A DNA stretch of 64,000 bases from Bin55 sp964572845. Its GTDB lineage: Bacteria; Pseudomonadota; Gammaproteobacteria; Pseudomonadales; Azotimanducaceae. The stretch is taken from contig CAZNFX010000001.1 of NCBI GenBank assembly GCA_964572845.1, forward strand, positions 310,001 to 374,000. The letters are read 5' to 3'. Of this stretch, positions 33,468-40,687 are shown one piece after another; positions within the stretch are counted from its first letter, which is position 1, and each line of letters starts with the position of its first letter. A program made the position numbers and the translations under genes. Under the pieces are notes generated by a model. The model did not search any database and was not told where the DNA came from. It saw only the letters and a list, made by a program, of their open reading frames with translations.

Positions 33468-34688
33468 TCAATCCTGTGCGATGTTGCGCCCCAAGCGTGC
33501 GCTCATCTGCAATCTCAACGCATTCAAACGAATGAATCCCGTAGCATCTGCTTGATCAAAGGTACCCTTGTCGTCATCGAAAGTGACTGTCGCGGTATCG
33601 TAGAGACTATTCGATGACTCGCGACCCACTATGTCGACATTGCCCTTGCAAACGCGAACGCTAACAATGCCGCTAACTGGACCTTGCGTTTGATCAATTA
33701 ACGCTTGGAGAGCAGAACGCTCGGGCGACCACCAAAACCCGTTGTAGATCATTTGAGCGTATCGGGGCATTAGCTCGTCTCGCAGATGCACTACCTCTCG
33801 GTCCAGCGTTATGGACTCCATCGCGCGGTGCGCCTTGAGGAGAATTGTGCCTCCGGGTGTCTCGTAGCACCCCCTAGACTTCATACCAACGAAGCGATTT
33901 TCGACAATGTCACTCCGCCCAACTCCATTTCTGCCGCCAATCTCATTCAATTCGCTAAGTATTGACACAGCAGACATGTTCGGGACCTCATTGATGCTAA
34001 CTGGGTCGCCGTGCTTAAATCGAATGGAGACGACCTCCTCTTCATCCGGAGCATCTCCAATGGATACCGTGCGACGCCACATGCTTTCTGACGGAGGATG
34101 ATTTGGGTCTTCAAGCTCCCCTCCCTCGTAGGAAACGTGAAGCAAATTTGCGTCCATCGAATAGGGCGACTCTTCGCCCCGTTTGAACTCAACAGGAATC
34201 TGACGTTGTTCGCAATAATTCATTAGAGCTGCTCGCGAATTCAGATTCCACTCACGGTGCGGCGCGATAATTTCAATCCCTGGAGACAACGCGTAGGCAC
34301 TCAGCTCAAAACGAACTTGATCGTTGCCCTTGCCGGTTGCACCATGAGATATTGCACTAGCGCCGGTCTCGCCTGCAATCTCGACCAGGCGTTTGGCGAT
34401 CAGTGGCCGGGCAATGCTCGTTCCCAGTAAGTACTCGCCTTCGTACACCGTATTCGCCCGAAACATTGGAAAGACAAAATCGCGAACAAACTCTTCGCGT
34501 AGATCCTCGACAAAAATTTCCTTTACTCCCAACGCCTCGGCCTTGGCCCGCGCAGGCTCAACCTCCTCGCCCTGGCCAATGTCTGCAGTGAATGTCACAA
34601 CCTCCCTGTCGTATACGTCTTGCAGCCAACGGCAGATCACAGAGGTGTCTAGTCCACCCGAGTAGGCAAGCACAATCTTGTCGTTCAA
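33468..34688 (-). CDS. argG: Argininosuccinate synthase
   Basis: ATP-dependent condensation of citrulline and aspartate, the penultimate arginine step. 406 aa, normal. 'KIVLAYSGGLDTSVICRWL' is the PP-loop; 'GTSIARPLIAKRLVEIA', 'SHGATGKGNDQVRFELS' and 'MKSRGCYETPGGTIL' are diagnostic. Start is TTG at 34688 with GGAGG 9 bases upstream. Divergent from rnt. Its pathway neighbours argD and argF are 8-10 kb away. Confidence 0.96.
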   Translation of the reverse strand: MNDKIVLAYSGGLDTSVICRWLQDVYDREVVTFTADIGQGEEVEPARAKAEALGVKEIFVEDLREEFVRDFVFPMFRANTVYEGEYLLGTSIARPLIAKRLVEIAGETGASAISHGATGKGNDQVRFELSAYALSPGIEIIAPHREWNLNSRAALMNYCEQRQIPVEFKRGEESPYSMDANLLHVSYEGGELEDPNHPPSESMWRRTVSIGDAPDEEEVVSIRFKHGDPVSINEVPNMSAVSILSELNEIGGRNGVGRSDIVENRFVGMKSRGCYETPGGTILLKAHRAMESITLDREVVHLRDELMPRYAQMIYNGFWWSPERSALQALIDQTQGPVSGIVSVRVCKGNVDIVGRESSNSLYDTATVTFDDDKGTFDQADATGFIRLNALRLQMSARLGRNIAQD

Positions 34689-34777
34689 CGTTCGATTCCT
34701 CCTCTATGAATCAAGTCTAGCAGTCTCACCGATTTTTGTCGGTTACACTGCTCGTCCGCTACTGCGAATTGAAGAAA

Positions 34778-35404
34778 ATGGAGTTCAGCAGTCGCTTTCG
34801 CGGCTTTCTGCCCGTTGTGTTGGATTTGGAGACGGCCGGGTTGGATCCTAGTCGCCACGCATTGCTCGAAGTGGCAGTCGTGATGCTAGACTGGACCGAC
34901 GACACCCTTTCGTGTAAGGAGAGTCATATCTGGTCAGTTTCGCCGCACGAGGCAACCGAAGTCGATCCGAAGTCGCTCTCGTTCACCAACATTGACCCCT
35001 ACGATCCCGAACGAGAGTCGGTAAAGGAAGAAACTTGCATTCGCGAGTGCTTTCGACTGGTTCGAAAGGCAATAAAGGAAAATGGATGCCAACGGGCAGT
35101 ACTAACCGGCCACAATGCTCACTTCGATCGAGAATTTCTGAGGGCTGCACGATCCCGCAACTCAATTGGTCGAGACCCGTTTCACCCGTTTACCGTATTC
35201 GACACGGCCTCGCTTGCCGTACTGACCTATGGCCACTCAGTACTGCGCGTCGCTTGCGAACGGGCTGAAATCGACTACGACCCCGACCAAGCACACAACG
35301 CTCAATATGATGCGCTTGTAACCGCTCGGTTGTTCTGTGAAATCGTTAACAGTTCGAACTACACGAACCGTTGGGAGCCGCAAGAGTTGTCTAGGGGGAA
35401 GTAG
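34778..35404 (+). CDS. rnt: Ribonuclease T
   Basis: 3'-to-5' exoribonuclease that trims the CCA-adjacent end of tRNAs and other stable RNAs; DEDDh superfamily. 208 aa from ATG 34778 ('EFSSRFRGFLPVV'), equivalent to the 'RFRGYLPVV' start of E. coli RNase T; an in-frame TTG at 34736 gives a poor N-terminus. 'LDLETAGLD' holds the first D and E, 'GHNAHFDREFL' the second D, and 'AHNAQYDALVTA' the H...D pair. Convergent with the DUF6265 gene, whose end it overlaps by 14 bases. Confidence 0.93.
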   Translation: MEFSSRFRGFLPVVLDLETAGLDPSRHALLEVAVVMLDWTDDTLSCKESHIWSVSPHEATEVDPKSLSFTNIDPYDPERESVKEETCIRECFRLVRKAIKENGCQRAVLTGHNAHFDREFLRAARSRNSIGRDPFHPFTVFDTASLAVLTYGHSVLRVACERAEIDYDPDQAHNAQYDALVTARLFCEIVNSSNYTNRWEPQELSRGK

Positions 35405-36032
35405 ATCCGGTATCGCTATCTTGCTCAGTCGCTTTAGATGCACTATCGTTGGAGTCGGCCACCGACGCACTCGTTAGCTCGATCTTGTGCGTCTCATCTC
35501 GTTCGCTAACTACCGTGATTTCAAACTCCGTTTCGCTCTTGCGGTGATAGCACACGGACTTTAGCGGTCCTTCGTCCTCTGCTTCAAAGCTGGCTTTCTT
35601 CTCCTTCAACTCTGTCAACTTCATGGACTGCCTTCCGGTTGCCCGCGGTTCCATGCCAGGATCCCACTGCTGAAGCCTCAATCGAAAACTGTCTTCGTGC
35701 TCATCAATGACGATCATTTCGACCATCAACATTTGTTCGCCACTGCGCATTCGTGCCACAGCCTGAATGGATCCCGCCTTAGGTTGGTTCCAAGTCTCCT
35801 CCAACTCTATATCGCCGAGTTGACCGACCCACGTTCCTGTAAGCCACGACAAGTCTTCTATGTCGTTTCCGATTGCGTGACCGGCAATCAGTAAACCCAT
35901 CAGTGCGCCTAAACACAGTCGAACTTGCTGTCGTATTCCGGTGCCTAATGATGTGGGCGGCTCAAGCCATCTGAAAATGGTCTTCACAACTCGTGCAAAT
36001 TCCCGGCGGTTGAACTTTGCGTCGTTTTTCAC
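35391..36032 (-). CDS. DUF6265-like exported or membrane-anchored protein
   Basis: 213 aa. One hydrophobic stretch ('VRLCLGALMGLLIAGHAIG', about 36-55) after a basic N-terminus works as a signal anchor or long signal peptide. The mature domain 'EDLSWLTGTWVGQLGDIELEETWNQPKAGSIQAVARM' followed by 'FRLRLQQWDPGMEPR' is the lipocalin-like DUF6265 pattern. The last 40 residues are Ser/Thr/Asp-rich. Function unknown. Its ATG overlaps the grxD stop (ATGA), so it is coupled to grxD. Confidence 0.8.
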   Translation of the reverse strand: MKNDAKFNRREFARVVKTIFRWLEPPTSLGTGIRQQVRLCLGALMGLLIAGHAIGNDIEDLSWLTGTWVGQLGDIELEETWNQPKAGSIQAVARMRSGEQMLMVEMIVIDEHEDSFRLRLQQWDPGMEPRATGRQSMKLTELKEKKASFEAEDEGPLKSVCYHRKSETEFEITVVSERDETHKIELTSASVADSNDSASKATEQDSDTGSTSP

Positions 36033-36367
36033 TCGGCGCTGTCGGTTGTCTCTGCCGCAGCCTCCAAGATCGGCTTGAGCTCACCACTCTCATGCATCTC
36101 AGAAACTATGTCGCACCCGCCAATCAGTTCGCCTTCCACATAGAGTTGAGGGAACGTTGGCCAATTTGCAACTATCGGCAGTGTTTGACGAATGTCTGGG
36201 TTGCTTAGAACATCGACATAGGCGAACCTTTGCCCGCAATCCATTAGGCACTGCACCGTACGTGCGGAAAATCCACATTGCGGAGCCGTGGGCGATCCTT
36301 TCATATACAAAAGAATAGGATTATTGGAGATTTGTTCGCGTATTGCGGATTGGATGTCGTCGGCCAT
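36029..36367 (-). CDS. grxD: Monothiol glutaredoxin (Grx4/GrxD type)
   Basis: 112-aa CGFS glutaredoxin that binds a bridging [2Fe-2S] with glutathione and passes clusters on. 'NPILLYMKGSPTAPQCGFSART' holds the active cysteine at residue 31, 'WPTFPQLYVEGELIGGCDIV' the cis-proline and glutathione-binding residues. Normal length. First gene of a two-gene unit with the DUF6265 protein. argG-rnt-grxD proximity repeats the Pseudomonas neighbourhood. Confidence 0.95.
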   Translation of the reverse strand: MADDIQSAIREQISNNPILLYMKGSPTAPQCGFSARTVQCLMDCGQRFAYVDVLSNPDIRQTLPIVANWPTFPQLYVEGELIGGCDIVSEMHESGELKPILEAAAETTDSAE

Positions 36368-36511
36368 TTCTTCACATTGCCAAATTCATATCAATCGACA
36401 TTTTAGCTACTTCGGTCGCAAAGATTTGAACTCTTCGAGATTGCCGAGCCGACTGCCCTGCAATTCCAAACCCCGTGCGTATCATGGCTGAGTTTCAAAT
36501 TCACAACGACT

Positions 36512-37630
36512 ATGTACTACGGCAAAGAAGCGTCTTCAACACTATTGGCAGCCATGGCGGAAGGAATCGGCGATACGACATTTCTTACAGAGGAATGGGT
36601 CGAAGCTGCACAGGAAGTGCTTTCGCGAGAAGTAGACCGCCGTTCATCGCAATTGCAAGGGACAGGTCCATTTGCATTTTGTGAGGTAGCCGTCAACGCA
36701 CCCGCATATCTTAGGAGCGGAGGCAAGCTCTCCTGGAATGTCCGTTTTGACGGCGCAACAGTTTCTGCTTCCAACGGTGAATTGTCTGCAAGTGAATGCA
36801 ATCTCAAGATCATTGGCGACCACTCAGTGATGAGCAATATGGCTCGGATTCAGTACAACAACCGAGATCCCCGGGTCGTAGCGGCTGCTCAAGCGAGATT
36901 GCATCGAGTTGGTCGATGGGAAATTACCGGTTCGATGCCAAACGATCCAAGTCTGATGCAGGTACTGCGACATCTCCACGACTCGATGGCTCCCAAGACT
37001 TTGCCCCGCTTCGTCTGGATGTCTCCAGAATGGGTCACCTGTACAAGAGAAATCGTGACCAACAGAGCAATCTCCGAGAAATATCGAGACGATCTCATCG
37101 ATATCGAGTACACGTTTTCGGAAGAATTCCTCAATCCACCCAAATTCGCCTTTCCCGATGGCGCTACGGCCGGATTCTGGGTGCGGTGTGACCAAGGATC
37201 AATATCTGTTGGGTATGGTGCATTGCCGGATCGTCTTCAACAGGCAGACTTTCAAAACAGAGGGGAATACACTCCTGTAGTGCCTGTTGGGCGCACCGTA
37301 GAAGCCGCAATGTCGGAAAGTGATAGACAGGAACAGCGGAGCTACCTTCGCCAAGCCTTTCGCTACGATGCCGAGAAGGGAGAAAAACCAGTATTTGAGC
37401 AGTCATTCAAGTCTGGCAAACCTGAAATGCCACCGGCGTTGGGAAAAGTCATGATGGTTCTACACGATGAACTATCCAAGCGTTCGTCAGGCGAGTTACC
37501 CGGTGACTACGAAGACGTGCCCGAAAAATGGCGGCTGCCACCCGCATTCGATCGGGAGGAACAGTACGACCCAAGTTGGCTCCACTACGACAAGTATGAC
37601 ATCTACGGCAATCCCAAGGCTAGCCAGTAG
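36512..37630 (+). CDS. Hypothetical protein with probable tandem SCP2-like domains
   Basis: 372 aa, no signal peptide or membrane segment. Two parts echo each other: 'FLTEEWVEAAQEVLSREVDRR' (about 20-40) with 'GGKLSWNVRFDGATVSASNG' and 'LKIIGDHSVMSNMA', then 'FVWMSPEWVTCTREIVTNRAI' (about 168-190) with 'ATAGFWVRCDQGSISVGYG'. The W-containing helix followed by strands and 'IIGDHSVM' looks like the SCP2 sterol-carrier/lipid-binding fold, so this may be a duplicated lipid-binding protein (inference from pattern only). The C-terminal 60 residues are charged and acidic. Starts at ATG 36512 with no clear ribosome site; flanked by grxD (divergent) and a PatB-type gene (same strand, 115 bases on). 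Confidence 0.65.
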   Translation: MYYGKEASSTLLAAMAEGIGDTTFLTEEWVEAAQEVLSREVDRRSSQLQGTGPFAFCEVAVNAPAYLRSGGKLSWNVRFDGATVSASNGELSASECNLKIIGDHSVMSNMARIQYNNRDPRVVAAAQARLHRVGRWEITGSMPNDPSLMQVLRHLHDSMAPKTLPRFVWMSPEWVTCTREIVTNRAISEKYRDDLIDIEYTFSEEFLNPPKFAFPDGATAGFWVRCDQGSISVGYGALPDRLQQADFQNRGEYTPVVPVGRTVEAAMSESDRQEQRSYLRQAFRYDAEKGEKPVFEQSFKSGKPEMPPALGKVMMVLHDELSKRSSGELPGDYEDVPEKWRLPPAFDREEQYDPSWLHYDKYDIYGNPKASQ

Positions 37631-37745
37631 GGCTCTGTGAGTGGTTCTTAAACAGGCATCCTTATTCAGGGCCGTTCAGCAAGCGTCAACCTCATGAACT
37701 TAGCAGCTAGTAGATTGGCTCCCGATTTCTTGACTTCAACAATAG

Positions 37746-38885
37746 ATGTTTGACTTCGACATTGCTATCGACCGTAAGGATTGGGATAGCGTCAAGTGGG
37801 CTAAGTACAGCGACCGAGACGTGCTACCGTTTTGGGTTGCCGATATGGACTTTGCAACTCCGAACTTCATCCTTGAAGCGATTTCCGCACGATTGCAACA
37901 TCCAATTCTTGGCTATACGTCGCCACCAAATGAACTTTTTGAGGTTTTTACGGCATGGGCAGCGAGAAATTTTGGTTGGCTCATTGATCCGGAGTGGGTC
38001 GTTCCCGTCACGGCTGTAGTGCCAGGGCTGCATCTCGCAGTCAGGTCCATAGGGACGATCGGCGACGGCTGCTTGATACCCTATCCAATCTACCCACCCA
38101 TACTGGAAGTTCCAGAGCAGAACAACCGGCGCGCTTTGCATTCGCGGTTGGAACGGCACAATACGAGCTGGGTCATGGACCTTGGCGACATCGCCAAAAA
38201 AGCTCGAGAGTCGAGTACATTGGTGTTGTGCAATCCACAAAATCCAACGGGTCGAGTCTACAGTCACGATGAACTTCTCGAACTGGCCACTCTTTGCCTT
38301 GAACTCGATACAACAATAATCTCCGACGAGATCCATTGGGGGCTCATCCTAGACGACGACTGCTCCCACGTTCCCATTGCGAGCCTTTCGCAAGACATTG
38401 CCGACAACACGATCACCTTGCTATCGCATACAAAGTCCTACAACGTTGCGGGATTGCTCACAGCTATGGCGATTGTTCCCAATGCGTTGCTTCGCGAACG
38501 TATGAGAGTGTTGGTAGAGCGGACGATGCCTAGTGGATCACCGCTCGCCTATGCTGCCGCTGTAGCGGCCTACGCCGACACTAGCAGTTGGCTACAGGAG
38601 CTAAATTCGTACCTTCGCACAAACCGTGACCAAGTGAAGCAAACTATGGACGACCTGCCCGACGTAAGCATGGCCGATATAGAGGGCACTCATTTGGCAT
38701 GGATTGACGTCCGGTCGTTGCCTGTTCAAAACGCTGCCGCATATTTTGAGGCATTCGGGTTGGGACTGTCCGACGGCGCAGAATTTGGTTCTCCAGGATT
38801 CGTTCGCCTGAACTTCGCTGTACCACACAAGTTGCTTTACCAAGGTCTGCAAAGGTTTCGAAAAGCAATCGCCTGTGCCGCTTAG
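37746..38885 (+). CDS. PatB/MalY-family PLP aminotransferase (cystathionine beta-lyase type)
   Basis: 379-aa fold-type I PLP enzyme. 'FDFDIAIDRKDWDSVKWAKY...LPFWVADMDFATP' is the distinctive N-terminus of the MalY/PatB group, with 'LGYTSPP' next. 'LVLCNPQNPTGRVYSHDEL', 'TTIISDEIHWGLIL' (PLP aspartate) and 'LLSHTKSYNVAGLLTA' (Schiff-base lysine) are intact. Members cleave cystathionine or cysteine conjugates. Monocistronic as far as seen. Confidence 0.92.
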   Translation: MFDFDIAIDRKDWDSVKWAKYSDRDVLPFWVADMDFATPNFILEAISARLQHPILGYTSPPNELFEVFTAWAARNFGWLIDPEWVVPVTAVVPGLHLAVRSIGTIGDGCLIPYPIYPPILEVPEQNNRRALHSRLERHNTSWVMDLGDIAKKARESSTLVLCNPQNPTGRVYSHDELLELATLCLELDTTIISDEIHWGLILDDDCSHVPIASLSQDIADNTITLLSHTKSYNVAGLLTAMAIVPNALLRERMRVLVERTMPSGSPLAYAAAVAAYADTSSWLQELNSYLRTNRDQVKQTMDDLPDVSMADIEGTHLAWIDVRSLPVQNAAAYFEAFGLGLSDGAEFGSPGFVRLNFAVPHKLLYQGLQRFRKAIACAA

Positions 38886-38976
38886 CTGATGAGGTAGCCG
38901 AAGCTTTTAAGCCTCTCGGTAGTAACTGCGAGCTCGATTGAGCAACGAGCAATAAGCCGACATTTACGCCCGCTTT

Positions 38977-38993
38977 AAGTGTGCAACACACTT
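38977..38993 (+). terminator. Hairpin downstream of the PatB-type gene
   Basis: AAGTGTG, a CAA loop and CACACTT make a perfect 7-bp stem 92 bases past the stop at 38885. Only a short C/T-rich tail follows, so it is a weak intrinsic-terminator candidate. Confidence 0.35.
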
Positions 38994-39090
38994 CTTGCTT
39001 TCGATTGTCCGAACCATTCGACTCGAGTCCGAAAGTCCTCAACGGGAAAGAGGTGGAGAATTCTGGTGTTGTTTGAATGGGGGAAATTCA

Positions 39091-39126
39091 ATGTCGATTG
39101 ACAACACACCTGTAGTGCTGGGTGCC
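39091..39126 (+). pseudogene. Possible 5' remnant of a thiolase-like gene cut by the IS fragment
   Basis: A GGGGGAAA ribosome-like site is followed by ATG (39091) and codons for 'MSIDNTPVVLGA', similar to the opening strand of acetyl-CoA acetyltransferases. After about 12 codons the sequence enters the antisense end of the transposase remnant and loses any resemblance. Very short; suggestive only. Confidence 0.25.
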
Positions 39127-39135
39127 GAAACGTCT

Positions 39136-39633
39136 CTACTTCTTCATACGAAACGCTGGTACGGCAACCAGGCTGCCGTCGATCGTGCAGCCGTCGCGCA
39201 TTTCGTACCCCTTCTCTCGTGCAATCTCCTCCAAATCTGCGAACACTTCCTCCATGATCCCACTCTCCGCCAGCGTCGAGCGATACTTGTGGATAGTTCT
39301 AGCATCTGGTCCCGATCCGGGGCGAAGACGCAGGAAACGAGCCACCCGGGCATGGAAGCGACAAAGGTCCTCAAGGGCATCGTTGGAAAGATTGCCCTTG
39401 GTCTTGCCGACCACCAGCACCTTAAACATTAGCGTGGCGTCCCACGAGGGTCGACCCGGACGGGCGTCGTCGCGCGACCACGGCCACGCCCTCTCCAGCG
39501 GCTCACGAAATTGTTCCCAATCGATCAGGGAATCTAACCTCTCCAGATAGGTGTCGCCGGCGCGCTCTAGCGCGTCGAACATCGAGGAATCTGGAAGAAG
39601 ATCCGCGTCGGTGGGTCGCAGGGTACGCGTCAC
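39136..39633 (-). pseudogene. IS5-type transposase remnant (N-terminal half)
   Basis: 165 codons of a DDE transposase of the IS5 superfamily, including 'WPWSRDDARPGRPSWDATLMFKVLVVGKTKGNLSNDALEDLC', 'RFLRLRPGSGPDARTIHKYRSTLAE' and 'GCTIDGSLVAVP', which contains the first catalytic aspartate. Family members run to 320-380 aa; this one stops right after 'FRMKK', so the rest of the DDE domain is missing and it should be inactive. The segment is visibly more GC-rich than its neighbours, with clusters of CG. No terminal inverted repeats were found on either side. It marks a past insertion followed by deletion. Confidence 0.8.
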
Positions 39634-39784
39634 GATGCAAGGGCAGGCAGTAGCTCGAACTCAACCATATGCTGGCAAGAACACGCACGAAAGTCAAGAA
39701 ATATGCCCAAGTCATTTGAATTGAACAACGCACCGAGGTACCCATATATACTCTCATCGGTTGTACTGGGATAGAGAGTGCCGA

Positions 39785-40663
39785 ATGTTGTTCAGAAACA
39801 ATCCTAAATCTTTGATAGAAAATAACTATCTTCGATCAATTGTCGGTTCAATTTGCCTATTAGTGCTAGCGTTTGCCCAAACTGCAAACGCTGTAAAGAT
39901 AGAAGAGAATGTGATCTACGGCCACAAGGATGGCATGGCTCTCATCTATCACGTGATAACCCCCGACGAACAAAACGGTGCAGCAGTGTTGCTAATGCTA
40001 AGCGGGGGCTGGTACTCGCCTGTCATGACGGGTGAAATCTTGGCTAGCTTTACTTCATTTCTCACTGATGAAGGATTCACGCTGATTGCCGTTAATCATG
40101 GGAGTTCCCCAAGATATCAAGTGCCCGACGCTGTCAGAGACGTCCGTAGAGCAGTTCGACATATACGCGCAAATGCGGATAGCTATGGAATTGATGCGGA
40201 CCGATTGGGTGTCTACGGGGCAAGTGCCGGCGGACACCTGTCTCTGATGCTGGGGCTGGCAAGCGACCAGGGCAATGCAGAGGCTGAAGACCCGATCGAT
40301 CGAGAGTCAAACCGGGTCGATGCCGTGGTTGCATACTTCCCGCCCGTTGATCTCAAAGACTTGGTCAGTCCGGAATCAGACTACCCTGCACTACGCTTCG
40401 ATGCAGAGTTGGCGTCTGCCAACTCGCCGATAGAGTTTGTTTCCGACGATGATCCACCAATTCTTCTGATCCATGGAGACCAAGATGAGGTTGTGCCTGT
40501 CAAACATAGTCAGCGTCTGCATGCATCGTTGCAAGAAGCAGGGATCACCTCTGAATACATTGAGATCGAAGGGGCAGGACACAACTTTGGAACGCCCGAA
40601 CACTCAGAGAGAGTGGAAAAAGCAACCTTAGATTTCTTCAAGAAGCACTTGAGCGCTCCCTGA
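39785..40663 (+). CDS. Exported alpha/beta hydrolase (BD-FAE/esterase-like)
   Basis: 292 aa with an N-terminal signal-like stretch 'SIVGSICLLVLAFAQTANA' (about 20-38), so probably periplasmic. 'VLLMLSGGWYSPV' is the oxyanion region, 'YGASAGGHLSLMLG' the nucleophile elbow (GASAGG), 'ILLIHGDQDEVVPV' the acid and 'GAGHNFG' the histidine; the catalytic triad is complete. The 'DAVRDVRRAVRHIRANADSYGID' block is typical of the hormone-sensitive-lipase/BD-FAE group. ATG 39785 is chosen over TTG 39761. Convergent with the GPP34-P450 gene 24 bases on. Confidence 0.87.
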   Translation: MLFRNNPKSLIENNYLRSIVGSICLLVLAFAQTANAVKIEENVIYGHKDGMALIYHVITPDEQNGAAVLLMLSGGWYSPVMTGEILASFTSFLTDEGFTLIAVNHGSSPRYQVPDAVRDVRRAVRHIRANADSYGIDADRLGVYGASAGGHLSLMLGLASDQGNAEAEDPIDRESNRVDAVVAYFPPVDLKDLVSPESDYPALRFDAELASANSPIEFVSDDDPPILLIHGDQDEVVPVKHSQRLHASLQEAGITSEYIEIEGAGHNFGTPEHSERVEKATLDFFKKHLSAP

Positions 40664-40687
40664 CAACCAGCCGATGTAGGCCTCCAA

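Noticed and set aside
38995..39432. Forward frame of 145 codons across the transposase
   Set aside because: Antisense to the transposase remnant after the first few codons; only the short 'MSIDNTPVVLGA' start is of interest.
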